DNA of 64,000 nucleotides from Amyloporia xantha. Taxonomy: Eukaryota; Basidiomycota; Agaricomycetes; Polyporales; Adustoporiaceae. The notes beneath the pieces were generated by a model, which did no database searches, had not been told where the DNA came from, and was given only the letters and a program-made list of their open reading frames with translations. Shown here one piece after another: positions 1 to 10,071 of this stretch (the stretch's first letter is position 1; every line of letters begins with the position of its first letter). The position numbers and the translations under genes are program-made. The DNA lies in the NCBI GenBank assembly GCA_036971615.1, contig JAYKKR010000002.1, positions 2,294,001 to 2,358,000 of the forward strand, given 5' to 3'.

Positions 1-1394
1 ATTCGCCGCTGTCCTCCTGCTTGCCTCAGTCTTAGACCCCGATCTATTCCTTTACTTTGAAGTTACTCCCCACCGTACAGTGTTATTCTACATCACCGTC
101 TTCGGTTCGATTCTTGCAGTAGCACGGGGGATGATTCCCGAAGAGAACATGGTATTTGATCCAGAGATGCTCATGACTGAGGTGGTGCAATACACCCACT
201 ACATGCCAGATGAGTGGAAGGGTCAACTCCACTCGAAGCAGGTGCGTTGTCCGTTTTCATTGGTAGTCATTTCCAAATGCTGAGAACTGATCTTATATCA
301 GGTGCACGAGCAGTTCGGCGAGTTATTTGCCATGAAGGTCATCATCTTCGCCCAGGAGCTGCTTTCTGTGATCCTCACTCCGTTTGTATTGTGGTACTCA
401 CTCCCACCATGTGCACCTGCTATCGTCGATTTCTTTCGTGAATTTACGGTGCATGTTGACGGGCTGGGGTACGTGTGCAGCTTCGCAGTGTTCGACTTCC
501 AGCGACACGGGAACATCAAAGTACGCCACATCTTTTTTTTCTCATAGGTTCTTGATCTGGTGTGTCTGACCTTGACTGCCTTTCAGTTTGGGGCACCAAC
601 GAAAATCCAAGATGAACGTCTCATGTCGAAGGAGGGTAAGATGGAGAAGAGCTTCCTGAACTTCAAGGTTCATCTATTCATTCGCACTGCATCGGCATTG
701 TGCTGACACACTCGCACCTTAGGCTGCCCACCCTGACTGGACACCCGCGGACCCAAGCGGCTCCCTTTACCTCAGCCGCATCGCCGACTTCAGCGCCGCC
801 CACCCTGTCGGTCTTGGTCGGCGGCGTCTTCACCGCAGACCATCCGACGGCACGGGGCCGCGCCCCAGCTTCGGACAGGAAAGCAGCGGGAGCCTAGCAG
901 CGACCGTACAGCTGGACGCGGCTGCGCTCCGTCAGAGCCAAGGGGTGCGTCGGCGGGGAAGCGCGCTGATGCAGAGCACGCGTGGAGGATTCGGCGTGGG
1001 GACGATGACAGGTCTGGGCGCGGAGGGCGTGGGGACCGGGGCGTCGACGATCTTCCAGTCCGCGGCGGGGATGGAGATGGCACAGACGGCGGTGCTGGGC
1101 GACTCGCAGGGCAGCTTCGCTCCTCCGCCTCATGCCGGGGGCCCTGGTGCGCACCCGGCCGCGGCGTCGGTGATCCCGGAGGAGGAGCTCGCGCCGGACG
1201 GCGGGGTGGGGAGCATGCTGGGAGAGTCGTACGTCGATGGGCGGCGGCCGGGGGCTGGGGTGCCGCAGAGTCAGAGCCAGATGGAGGCGGAGGAGGAGCT
1301 GGAGGACGGCGGCGTGTTGGGCCTGCTGGCGCAGATTTATGGGACAGGAGGGAATTTGAAGGGGAGGGGGAGAGGACCGCCGAGGGCAATTTGA
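1..1394 (+). CDS. ATG9: Autophagy-related protein 9 (C-terminal part, cut by window start)
   Basis: This is the 3' portion of ATG9, the multispanning lipid scramblase carried on Golgi-derived vesicles that seed the autophagosome. The gene begins upstream of the window. The frame is open from the first bases. Three introns are supported by frame and GT-AG ends: about 241-300, 521-586 and 668-722. Translation shows the conserved core of the family: a hydrophobic run ending [18 protein letters not shown], then [11 protein letters not shown], then [30 protein letters not shown] split over the lines, and [20 protein letters not shown]. After [18 protein letters not shown] comes a low-complexity Gly/Ala/Ser tail, about 220 residues, ending at a TGA. 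That tail is GC-rich and gives long open frames on the other strand, which I regard as shadows. The ATG9 identity is secure; the tail is typical of divergent fungal C-termini. Confidence 0.93.
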
Positions 1395-1755
1395 TCTATT
1401 GCGGGACGCAGGGATGGACTCGCTATCTACGCAGGGCGGATGTCGGCAACGCCTATGACTTGACATTTTCACGACTAGCATATTTTTTCAGATACTCACC
1501 ATTGAACGATGAGACATTTATGTGATTTGCACGCGCGAAGATGAAAATAATACATCTGGTATTGGCATGAAGATGTGGTATACGTGGTACCTTGAAACAT
1601 GATAGTCCACCGGCAAGCAGCAGTACACGACCTCTGACACTACGCAGAATCACACACCAAAAAAGCAAGCAAAAATGTCCACGAGAGCATATGCACAGCG
1701 CAATACAAATGACCTCACCCGAGCAGCGTCCCATTTGAAGGCGCGGCACGCCTCG
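1395..1755. other. Convergent intergenic region
   Basis: This is the 3' flank shared by ATG9 (plus) and the Irs4 homologue (minus). The sequence becomes A/T-richer just after the ATG9 stop (for example around 1460-1560), as expected for 3' UTR and polyadenylation. I see no gene or repeat in it. Confidence 0.6.
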
Positions 1756-3490
1756 TTACCTCAGGATCATTTTGGTCCCCGAACCCATCCTGCCTAGCCC
1801 CCTCGCGCCCGCACTTGAACCGTGCCTCCCTAGCCCCATGCCCATTCCATACCGCCCACCGACGAGCTGCGCCCTCCGCAGCTCCTCGTCGATCCGCCAC
1901 ATCCCGCACACAAACCCCTCGCGGTCCAGCGCGCCCGTGCCCGCTGGATCGCACTCGGACCTGCAGACGGCGCAGTGTCAGTTCCACGGGGCAGGGACAG
2001 ACGATAGCACAGCGAGAGCTGACGCACCATATCACCTTCAGCCTCTCCTTGCTCAATCGCGAACGCGTCCATATGCGCCTCACCGTCTCTCCCGCAAGCC
2101 GCGCCTCCTCCCTTCTCCCGGACTCTTCATCACGCCCACCTGCCCCTGGTTCCGCTCCCGCCCCGCCAGTCGTCAGCAGATCGACCGACACTCCCCGCCA
2201 CCCCGCCGCCGTCCTCGCCCGCGCCGTGGGTGGTGGGCTCCTGGTGCTATTCCTCGCATGTGTGACGGACTGCTGCGCACGGATGTTCCGATCGAATAGC
2301 GCCTCGTACCTGGCACGCGCAGCAGGCGGGATCGGCGGCGGACGTGTGAGCTGCACGGGAGTGAGAGAAGCGGACGCATGGCGCATGGGGGGCGCCTTCA
2401 CAGTCGCGAGGGAGCTACTTAGCCCCAGGGAGCTGGCGGCAGTGCTGGCGGAGGAGGATGAGGAGGCGGTGGTGGACGTACTCGATGTGCGCGAGGGGGC
2501 CCGCGTGCGGCTGGGTGGAGGTGGCGGCGGCGGTTTGCTTGAGGGTATAGGACTCTTGAATGCGGGTGCGGATGCGGGCGTGGGGCGTTGTGGGAGCTTT
2601 GGGGGGCCGGTGGCTGAGGGCGAGGAGACAGATGCCGGGCTGAGGTGCTCGAACGAGTCGTGCAGGCTGGTATTGTCTGTGTCTGGATGCGAGGTGGGCG
2701 AGATAGTGAGGCCAGTCGGTGAGGAGGGCGAACGGTCATTCCCGCCATCAGACGAGAGCGAGACGGAGTGGAAGGAGGAGATGGACGATGCTGGTGCGTG
2801 TCCAGGCCGTGTGAGCCCGAGTCCCAGTCCGAGCGTGGGCGTACCGCTTCCAGCAGGCGGGTAAGTGTGGTCGGCTGTGAGAGTGTCGCGGGCTGCACGA
2901 GGCGGGGGAAGTGGTTGGCCGATCGGGCTGCGCGGCACGGACGAGGATGGTGTTGTGCTGGCGGAGAGCGAAGCGGTCGAGACAGACTTGAGCGACGAAT
3001 ATGACGGTTTGCGTGGGGGCAGCGGCGGCGCACCCGCAGGCCGTGTGCCCGTGCCCACGCTCGGTGTGCTATTCGTTGGCGGGGATGGCTCGAGATTGAT
3101 CAGTGGTGCGACTGGGTCAGAGACATGGCGCGGGGAGGGGCGCGATACCGCGATCGGCGGTGTGCCGTTCTGGAAGGGCTTCGAGGTCGAGCGAGGAGGG
3201 AGAACAGGCGCAGGGGAGGGAGTGAGGGTAGGGTCGTCGTCGAGGACCCAGTCCTTGAGGTCGATGAGCGACGTCTTGCGTCCTAGGTTGGGGGGCGAGG
3301 GGGATGGCGAGGGGGCGTGTGTGTTCGCTGGAGGTCGGGAAGCAGGTACGATTGGGGAGAAGGAGACAGAGACACTGGGAGAGAGGGGATCGTCCAGCAG
3401 ATTGGGGGACGAGCGAGAGGTGGACTGCTGGCTGAGGGCCTCGAAGGCGTTGATTCTGGCCTGCAGCGCGGTCGACGTCGACGGCGCCAT
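1756..3490 (-). CDS. IRS4: EH-domain protein of the Irs4/Tax4 family
   Basis: The model has two exons, 3490-2028 and 1960-1756, joined over a 67-nt intron (1961-2027), and gives 555 residues. The first 420 or so residues are Ser/Pro/Thr-rich and look disordered, with proline runs and repeated PPLPPRKPS-like patches that could bind SH3 domains. The C-terminus is a single EH domain. It starts near RARYEALFDRNIRAQQ, then RTAAGWRGVSVDLL and GETVRRIWTRSRLSKERL, and crosses the intron into the calcium-loop-like SECDPAGTGALDREGFVCG, followed by MWRIDEELRRAQL. One EH domain at the extreme C-terminus is the layout of yeast Irs4 and Tax4, which regulate phosphatidylinositol 4,5-bisphosphate and early autophagy. 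The start is the ATG of MAPSTSTALQ. An in-frame start 27 nt upstream (MRCICC...) is possible but looks less natural. The function is by family; the domain itself is clear. Confidence 0.82.
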
Positions 3491-3762
3491 CAGGTTCGTA
3501 CAGCAGATGCACCGCACCTGTTTTCGCGGTTTATAATGGCATGTAAGTCCAGTAACAGGGCCATGATTTACTCATTCAAAACTACCTAAATATCCCATCC
3601 CGCTAATTAATCGGTGAAATTAGTAGCCGGCAACGATGACGCTCGTCCTCTGACCGCGGCCGTCAGCCGCTTGAAATATGATGGCTACCCGGATTTCTCT
3701 CAACCTCTTTCCCTCTTGCTCTTGCTTTTCTGCCAGTCTTCTTGTATCCTATTGCACGTATC

Positions 3763-6700
3763 ATGTCCACAGATGAAGACGAAACGCAGAGGCATCTCTC
3801 CGATGCTACCAAGGGATTCGACTATCTTTTCTCTAATGACCTCGCAAGGGCCCGTGAAACCTTTGCCCAGGCGGATTCGCCTTTCCACCAGCTTGGCCTC
3901 GGGGTATGCGCATTCCTTGAGGCTGCTCTCGGCATGGAGGTGCGCCCACAGTTACCGTTCAGGGGCCGGACCAATTGAATCGCGTACGGCTAGACGACCC
4001 TGCTAGCAGAAGCACAGCGCTGCCTCACAGCCTCCGAGGCTGGTTCCAAGAAACAGCTCAAAGCGTCATCTAAAGGCCCCAAGCGCAACACCCAGTTTTC
4101 CCCAGGGACGGAGTGGGATATCCTCAATTCAGACGCCGTCATCCTCCTCGGCCTAAACCACGCCTTTAGGTCAGTCCCGGCTGGCTGCCTGTGCGTGTCT
4201 GTGCGACTAACGATAGCGCATGGTGCCTATATGCGGTTGTGGATGTGTTTATGGCGCATAGCGAATCTTACATGGGCTACCTCCAATGTCTCTACGCGCT
4301 GAACAGGTCAGGACCCTCTCTTCTCCGGCTCCCGCTCGTCTAACCCATCCACAGTGCCCATTCCAAGTTCTCGAAGTAAGCATGTTTCACACTTGCCTCT
4401 CGTCCGCTCTGATCACATACACTCTCCCACCCGCCTTCGTATTGTGCTTTTCTCTCCCCGTTCCTTTCGTGCAGGTTATACAAGACCGTCTACCCGCACG
4501 GCCTCGACGCGTACGCAACCCCCGCTGCCTCCAACGGCTCCTCTCGCGCGCTCAGCGTCCACTCCTCCGTCGCGTCCTCTGCCGCGTCGTCTCGACTGTC
4601 TGTCGCGACCACCACTACCACTAACGCACCCTCCCCCGCCTCCCCGTCACCAAGGACTCCTGCTAGCACAATCTCGAAACGCTCGGGATTTTTCGCACGC
4701 TTCACTGGCGGCGGAGGGAGCGAGACGTCGCTGTCGTCTGGGAACACGGAAAAGGTGCAAGTGGCGGAGGGTTCAGTGGACGAGCTGATTTTATCGGGGA
4801 CAGCCTTCGGTGCGTGACAACGTTCTGTGATAGTTGAGGTCTTGACGAGGATCGGGATGTTTAGGATACGGGTGATTCGCATTCATGCATATTAGTTTTT
4901 CGTGGCCCGTGCTGATCTGAGTTATGATCTGTTCAGGCTCTTCAACCTCGTGTTCTCACTCCTCCCGGCTAAAATCAGGTTCGTGTCTCTTCCTTCCTTG
5001 CCAGCGTTTCTCAAATCTTCCCTCATGTATGCGCGCATCATGTAACTTTCCCATAGAGGTGTCGTCGGTTTCCTTGGCTTCAATTCTGACCGGAAACTCG
5101 CTCTGCGCGCGCTCGCGGTGTCAGCTGCGCATACCGACGTGCACGGAGTATTTGCCGGGTAGGTCTCATGTTCGTCTTCTTGACGCTGATTCATCGCTAA
5201 TTGCAATGTTTGCAATGACTTGGTGACTCGCTGAATGCGCGCTTTACCTTTGCAGACTCGCGCTCATGACATATCACGGGGTCGTGCTATTGCTATCGGG
5301 ATATCAGGCGGACGAGCAGCATATATTGCGGCAATACCGTGCGATTGTCGACAAGTGGGTCTATGTTTCTCATTCTGAATTCTCTATCCCTCGGCCGTGG
5401 CTGATGATACACGACACAGGATCTCGACACGGTACCCGGATGGCTCGCTGTGGATTCTGAATCGGGTATGTCTACAGCAGAAGGGCGGCATGTGCTCTAT
5501 GACTAAGCTAAACCGGGTCGGATTGGCAGGCAAAGATCCTGCGGATGTCGTATGACACCGAAGGTGCTATTAAGGTACTGCAAGATGGGCTCAAACCGGA
5601 GCGGCCCAAGACGTTCGCGCAGGCGGACGGGCTGGTGAGTACGTTGTTGCATACTCAGCCAGTGTCAAGTGGCGTGTAACACGCTTGGATTACGGCCTGA
5701 GCTTTACATTCTTGGCTGACATGAGTGCTGCGATTGCGGACGTATGTTATAGTTGATCTTCGAGCTCGCGTGGACGCTGCTGTCGCAGAGGCGGTACCAG
5801 GAGGCGGCAGACACCTTTATAAACATGACGAAGATCAATAGCTGGAGCCATGGGACATACTACTTCATCGCTGCAGGTACGTTTCGTGCTTCCATTGCAT
5901 GGGAACATTTTCTTCCCGCTCTTGGTTAAACTATCGATTTTCTTTTACTGACGCACCGCTATATTTATGCAGGATGTTACGTATCATTGAGGAATTACGA
6001 GAAGGCCTTGGAGCTCTGTGATGCGATACCGACCTTATTAGACAAGAAGAAAATAGGTGGGAAGGACTTGCCAACGGAAGTGTTTATTAAGAAGAAGTGT
6101 GGGTCTGCTTTTTGATATCCCTTCTCGGTGCATTTGGCAGGTGCGCTCTGAATAGCTGACGGACTACTCATGCATGTCACAGTGGCGTTCTATAAGGAGA
6201 AACAAAGACGGCTCACAGGATCTGAGGAGGGCTACGTAAGGTGCATGAAGATCAGCCCTGCAGAAGAACTTGCGATCTGTGAGTAGTGTCTGTGTGCGGG
6301 ACTGTATTAGTGTTTGACATCATTGTGCCATCATAGTCTGGAACACACATGCACGCATCCCAAGAGACGTTGCGCTTGCACACATCTCGGAACTCAGCGC
6401 GCTGACGCCTCTTCCCGCCATCTCCAGCCCTCTCATCACCCCGCCGGCTACTGTTCCCGCCGAGTCTACATCGCCAACGCTGCCCACCGACCCACTGCCG
6501 GACCTCGATACACCGGACGAATTGGCGATCCGCTCGCTTATTCTCGGGATAGTACATCGGACGGCTGGCGAGTACACCGCGGCGCGCGCGTTCCTCGCCG
6601 ACTCGTACGGGCGGCATGCGTCGGTGAAAGTGAGTACGTGGGTCGGAGGTGTTGCATTATTCGAGCTCGCGGTGCTTGAATTGCGGGAGGCGCAGGCGCG

Positions 6701-6926
6701 GACGGAGGACGTGCCTGCATATATGAGCAGCGGTGTGGGCACGGAGGAGATGTCCGAATCGGAGAAGAAGGAGGTTTGGGCACGGGCGATGAAGGAGGCC
6801 GAAGGGAGACTGGAGAAGGCACTCGCGCTTGCGACACAGCAGGTGGACCTGTCGTCGAGGCTGGATAGTCGGATTGCGATGCTGCGGGACGAGATCCTGA
6901 TGAAGAAAGAAATGCTTTCCTGCTGA
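3763..6926 (+). CDS. IML2: Iml2/TTC39-family TPR-like protein
   Basis: This is a multi-exon gene starting [25 protein letters not shown]. The early frame reads [32 protein letters not shown], then an intron at about 3938, then [17 protein letters not shown] and [21 protein letters not shown]. The middle contains a serine-rich segment (4490-4800). Later exons carry the family hallmarks: [48 protein letters not shown] and [14 protein letters not shown]. The last exon ends at 6926. This matches the Iml2/TTC39 family (DUF3808), TPR-like proteins. Yeast Iml2 is linked to inclusion-body clearance and lipid droplets and is found at mitochondria, nucleus and cytosol. At least nine short introns are implied, and I have not fixed each one. 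It is divergent from the Irs4 gene with 272 bp between starts. The family is firm; the cellular role in this lineage is not known. Confidence 0.85.
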
Positions 6927-7232
6927 GTATTCGCCGGTGCAGATTCGTTTAGTGTTTGGGGGCACGAACGGTGGACTTTGAGCCTTTAGAGCTATATAGC
7001 ACATTCTTGTAAACTTATCCGTCATTTGCTATTCACACATCGTTACACGCGTAGATGCTAATAAATAAATTCAGTTGCTGCTACTGATGACTACTTACAC
7101 TGCGCGCACAGCACGTTTCGGCCACTACCACCATGTATAGACTCTCGACATGAGAGGCCAGCGACCGACTGTTCTACCCGCATTCAAATAGTGTATGCAC
7201 TGCATCTTGATACCCATCCGTGAACTTGAGAA
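6927..7232. other. Intergenic region between IML2 and CoA kinase genes
   Basis: About 300 bp separates two genes on the plus strand. It must hold the IML2 3' end (A/T-rich around 6995-7080) and the promoter of the downstream gene. I recognise no motif or repeat. Confidence 0.5.
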
Positions 7233-8084
7233 ATGCTAGGTGCGTATACCGCGGTTCGCGTAAACCATCTCTCACAGATGCGTCAGTCGTGGGCCTCACT
7301 GGCGGGATCGCCACCGGCAAGTCTACCGTCTCTGCCCTCCTGCGCGAAGCGAGCCTCCCCGTCATTGATGCCGACGTCCTCGCGCGGGAGGTCGTGCAGC
7401 CCGGTACGCCCGCGCTGAGGAAGATCGTCGCACACTTCGGCACGGACATACTTTTGGCGGATGGGACGCTCGACCGCGCGAAACTGGGCGCGATCGTGTT
7501 TGCGGCGGAGGGGCAGCGGAAGAAGCTGAATTCGATTGTGCACCCTGCGGTGCGTCGCGCGATGCTTTGGGCCGTGGTGAAATGCTGGTGGAGGGGCGAG
7601 AGCGTATGTGTGCTTGATGTGCCGCTACTCATTGAGGCCGGTCTCTGGAGGTTCGTTGGGGCAGTCATCGTAGTATACTGGTGCGTGTTCTCGTATTGCA
7701 TGCTCCCATGCCCTCTCATGCTCATCCGCACGGATGGTCATACATGTCGCACACATGTACAGCTCGCCTGAAATACAACTGCGTCGCCTTATGGCCCGCG
7801 ACGGCTCAACCAGCGAGAACGCGCTCGCTCGCCTCAACGCACAGTTACCAATCGCAGAAAAGGTCGAGTACGCGGATTTCGTGGTCGACAACTCAGGTAC
7901 TGTGCAGGACCTCAAGGGTCAAATCGATACGCTCCTAGCGAAATTGAGGAGGCGTGCTGGTTGGTCATGGAGACTCAGCTGGCTTATTCCCCCACTGGGC
8001 CTGTTATCGGCGGCATGGTCACTAGGTTGGAGAGCCATCGCTCGGTCAAGAAGGAAAGTTGGGGTCAGGACCACTCAAACATGA
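7233..8084 (+). CDS. CAB5: Dephospho-CoA kinase
   Basis: The product phosphorylates the 3'-hydroxyl of dephospho-CoA, the last step of coenzyme A synthesis. There are three exons: 7233-7239, 7287-7680 and 7763-8084, giving 240 residues. The first exon codes only for ML plus one base and is joined over a 47-nt intron; splicing restores the start MLVVGLTGGIATGKST, which contains the P-loop. Other family marks are VIDADVLAREVVQPG, LNSIVHPAVRRAM, LDVPLLIEAGLW and, across the second intron, VIVVYCSPEIQLRRLMARDG, then ENALARLNAQLPIAEKVEYADFVVDN split over the text. After the kinase core a hydrophobic stretch (WLIPPLGLLSAAWSLGW) flanked by Arg/Lys could be a tail anchor to mitochondria or ER. I infer that placement from composition only. 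Confidence 0.93.
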
Positions 8085-8325
8085 TTTCCCTGTACATAAA
8101 GAATGATCCTAGTAATCTGGCCTGTTTCGAGTAGTTCTGGTGGCCAACCTAATACACCAGGTAGAGCAAATCACTTAGCAAAAGCTGTACCACGTTGGAA
8201 TGGTTGCAGGGTCCCGGATCACTGCAAATACCCTCAGAATGGTGCGGCAGAACAGTGAAGTTCCGCCAGCACAGAACACATCAAAAGTAAACGGTCTGCC
8301 TTACAAGAAAGCCCAATCCAGAAGC

Positions 8326-9919
8326 CTAACGAGCCGCTGCGCCAATAGGTCCACCCCTCCTTCCCCTCCCCGCCCCGCCCCGTCTGCCATAACCGCCCCA
8401 CCCGCCGACATAGGCCCCCGGCCCCATCAACCCCACCCCACCAGGCTCACCGAAAGTCGCCACGTTCCTCTCCCTCTCCTCCTCCCTCCTATTCCTGCCC
8501 GCACCCCGCCTGCCCCCACCGCGACCACCACGCACGTCCGCCGACGGACCGTTGCTCCCCGACGACAGCGAATCGAAGAACGACTTCTTCGGGTTGTACG
8601 CGGTGTCCTCCTTTTCCTTGGTAGCCCCGTTCTCCTTCCCGTTGCCATTCGGCGTCTCCCTGTCTTTCTCCCCATCCGCTTCCGAGCCATCGTGTTTCGG
8701 CGTCCCGCGCGGTGATAACGCCGCCTTGTCGAAGCGAGCGTTCGAGCTCTGGAAGTCAAAGTCCGTCGCGGGTACACGCAGGTCACTCGTCTTGGGCTCC
8801 TGCCCGCGGCCGCGGCGCCCACCGGTACGAGGGGCTGGTGCGCCATTTACGGTAGCGTTGGATACGCGCAAGTCCCCGAGGGCGCGTTCGACAGTTTCCA
8901 GAGAGGCAGTTGCGGAGTGTACGGGGTTATTACGGCCGTTGCGACTGCCTGCCGCTGGTGTTGCTGGCGCTGCACCCTGCGCTACTTGGACACCTTGAGC
9001 AGGGCTAGCCTGTTGAGACGCGGAGGGCTGGGTAGATGATTGGCGGGAAGGGTGGGATTGTTGACGTGTCTGCTGAGGTTGTGTGGACTGCTGAGCCGCT
9101 GCGGGTTGGGGTTGGAAGGTTTGCTGAAATGGTGGGTATGCGTTGGTAGTCGCTATAGGGGCCGATGCCTGTGTGCTCCAGGTTAGCGGTGACACAAACA
9201 CGTTGCATGTGAAAGTAGCGTATCAGAAGGAAGGCAACGGGATATCCACACGAGGTTATGCGCTCTCGGACTTGCGAGCTCGAGGCTCGTTACATCCGTC
9301 GAAGATTTCATCACAACACAACAAGGAAGTGGATGAGGCACTCACCCCTAGAACGGCTGGGTCGTCATGCACATTCCGTCGTACGGCCGCTGGCTCGTCG
9401 ACGGCGAGGTCCTTCACCTCTGACGCACGGAAAATGATGTATGCATATGGTTCCTGCACTGGGGGGATAAACTGTTCCGGCGGGCTAGAGACGACGACAC
9501 GTCAGCTTCTGATAAGTCGCACATATATCACCGAAAAATTGAAGAGTCAGAAGGAAGGCAACGGAAGAATCCACACGGTTTGTATGCGCTCTCGGATTGT
9601 CGAGCAGAGCTCGTTTACATCCGTAGTAGGTTTCATCATGAAGGCACGTCGGAATGGGGACTTACCGCCTCGACTCTGTTCCCATCGAATATACTGCGAA
9701 ACGAGTATAGCTCAGCGCCCCGGTCAAATCGCCGCCGAAACACGCTCACCGTTGGAAAGCTGGATGGTAGACGCGGCAGGGTCGATGCCCGCGAGAATCC
9801 CTCTATATCGTACATCTGAATGAGAAATGAGAGAAATAGGCTTTCTGTGCCGTCGCGTGTCAGTGGCAACGTCGGATGTGGTGAAGGAGGGGAGCAAACC
9901 CAATGAAACTGGCGGCCAT
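8326..9919 (-). CDS. SCD6: Scd6/LSM14-family decapping and translation regulator
   Basis: There are five exons: 9919-9900, 9844-9750, 9693-9666, 9484-9346 and 9168-8326, giving 374 residues; all junctions keep frame. The short first exon gives MAASFIG, continuing into the Lsm-like domain: KPISLISHSDVRYRGILAG, IDPAASTIQLSN, VYSMGTESRRPPEQFIPP, then YAYIIFRASEVKDLAV. A Gln/Ala/Ser-rich linker follows. The FDF domain starts at TDFDFQSSNARFDKAAL, the FFD box is YNPKKSFFDSLSS, the TFG box is ERNVATFGEPGGVG, and the protein ends in an RGG-rich tail. This is the full Scd6/LSM14/Trailer-hitch layout. These proteins bind eIF4G and the decapping machinery and repress translation in P-bodies. Introns 3 and 4 are unusually long (181 and 177 nt) and share sequence, listed separately. 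Confidence 0.93.
9223..9313 (-). repeat. Intronic repeat copy 1 (in SCD6 intron 4)
   Basis: A roughly 91-nt core inside SCD6 intron 4 (9169-9345) matches a core in intron 3 of the same gene. On the plus strand both copies start with TCAGAAGGAAGGCAACGG, share ATCCACACG, TATGCGCTCTCGGA and TACATCCGT in order, and end near TTTCATCA. By eye about four of five positions agree. The core sits at the same relative place in both introns. Confidence 0.88.
9547..9638 (-). repeat. Intronic repeat copy 2 (in SCD6 intron 3)
   Basis: This is the partner of the 9223-9313 repeat, lying in intron 3 (9485-9665). It has the same orientation and the same block order. In transcript sense it begins 27 nt after the GT donor and ends about 62 nt before the AG acceptor, against about 32 and 54 nt in the other intron. 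Confidence 0.88.
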
Positions 9920-10071
9920 GGGAGCGGTAGAGAGACTTGGGTGTTCAAATTTGCAGGGCGCGTGCAACTGAGCGCGGCTATGGTCGTATACCTCGGCAAC
10001 TCCCGCCAGGTCCACGGACTGTCCACGCGGTTGCCTGATTGGAAGGCGTCTGCACCGCCGCCGGCGCTGTA

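Noticed and set aside
790..1389. Long minus-strand open frame (199 codons) over the ATG9 tail
   Set aside because: It is antisense to a GC-rich, low-complexity coding tail, Pro/Arg-rich with no family pattern; GC-rich sequence makes such shadows.
1815..2864. Plus-strand open frame of 349 codons
   Set aside because: It lies opposite the Ser/Pro-rich part of the Irs4 gene, whose EH domain fixes the true strand.
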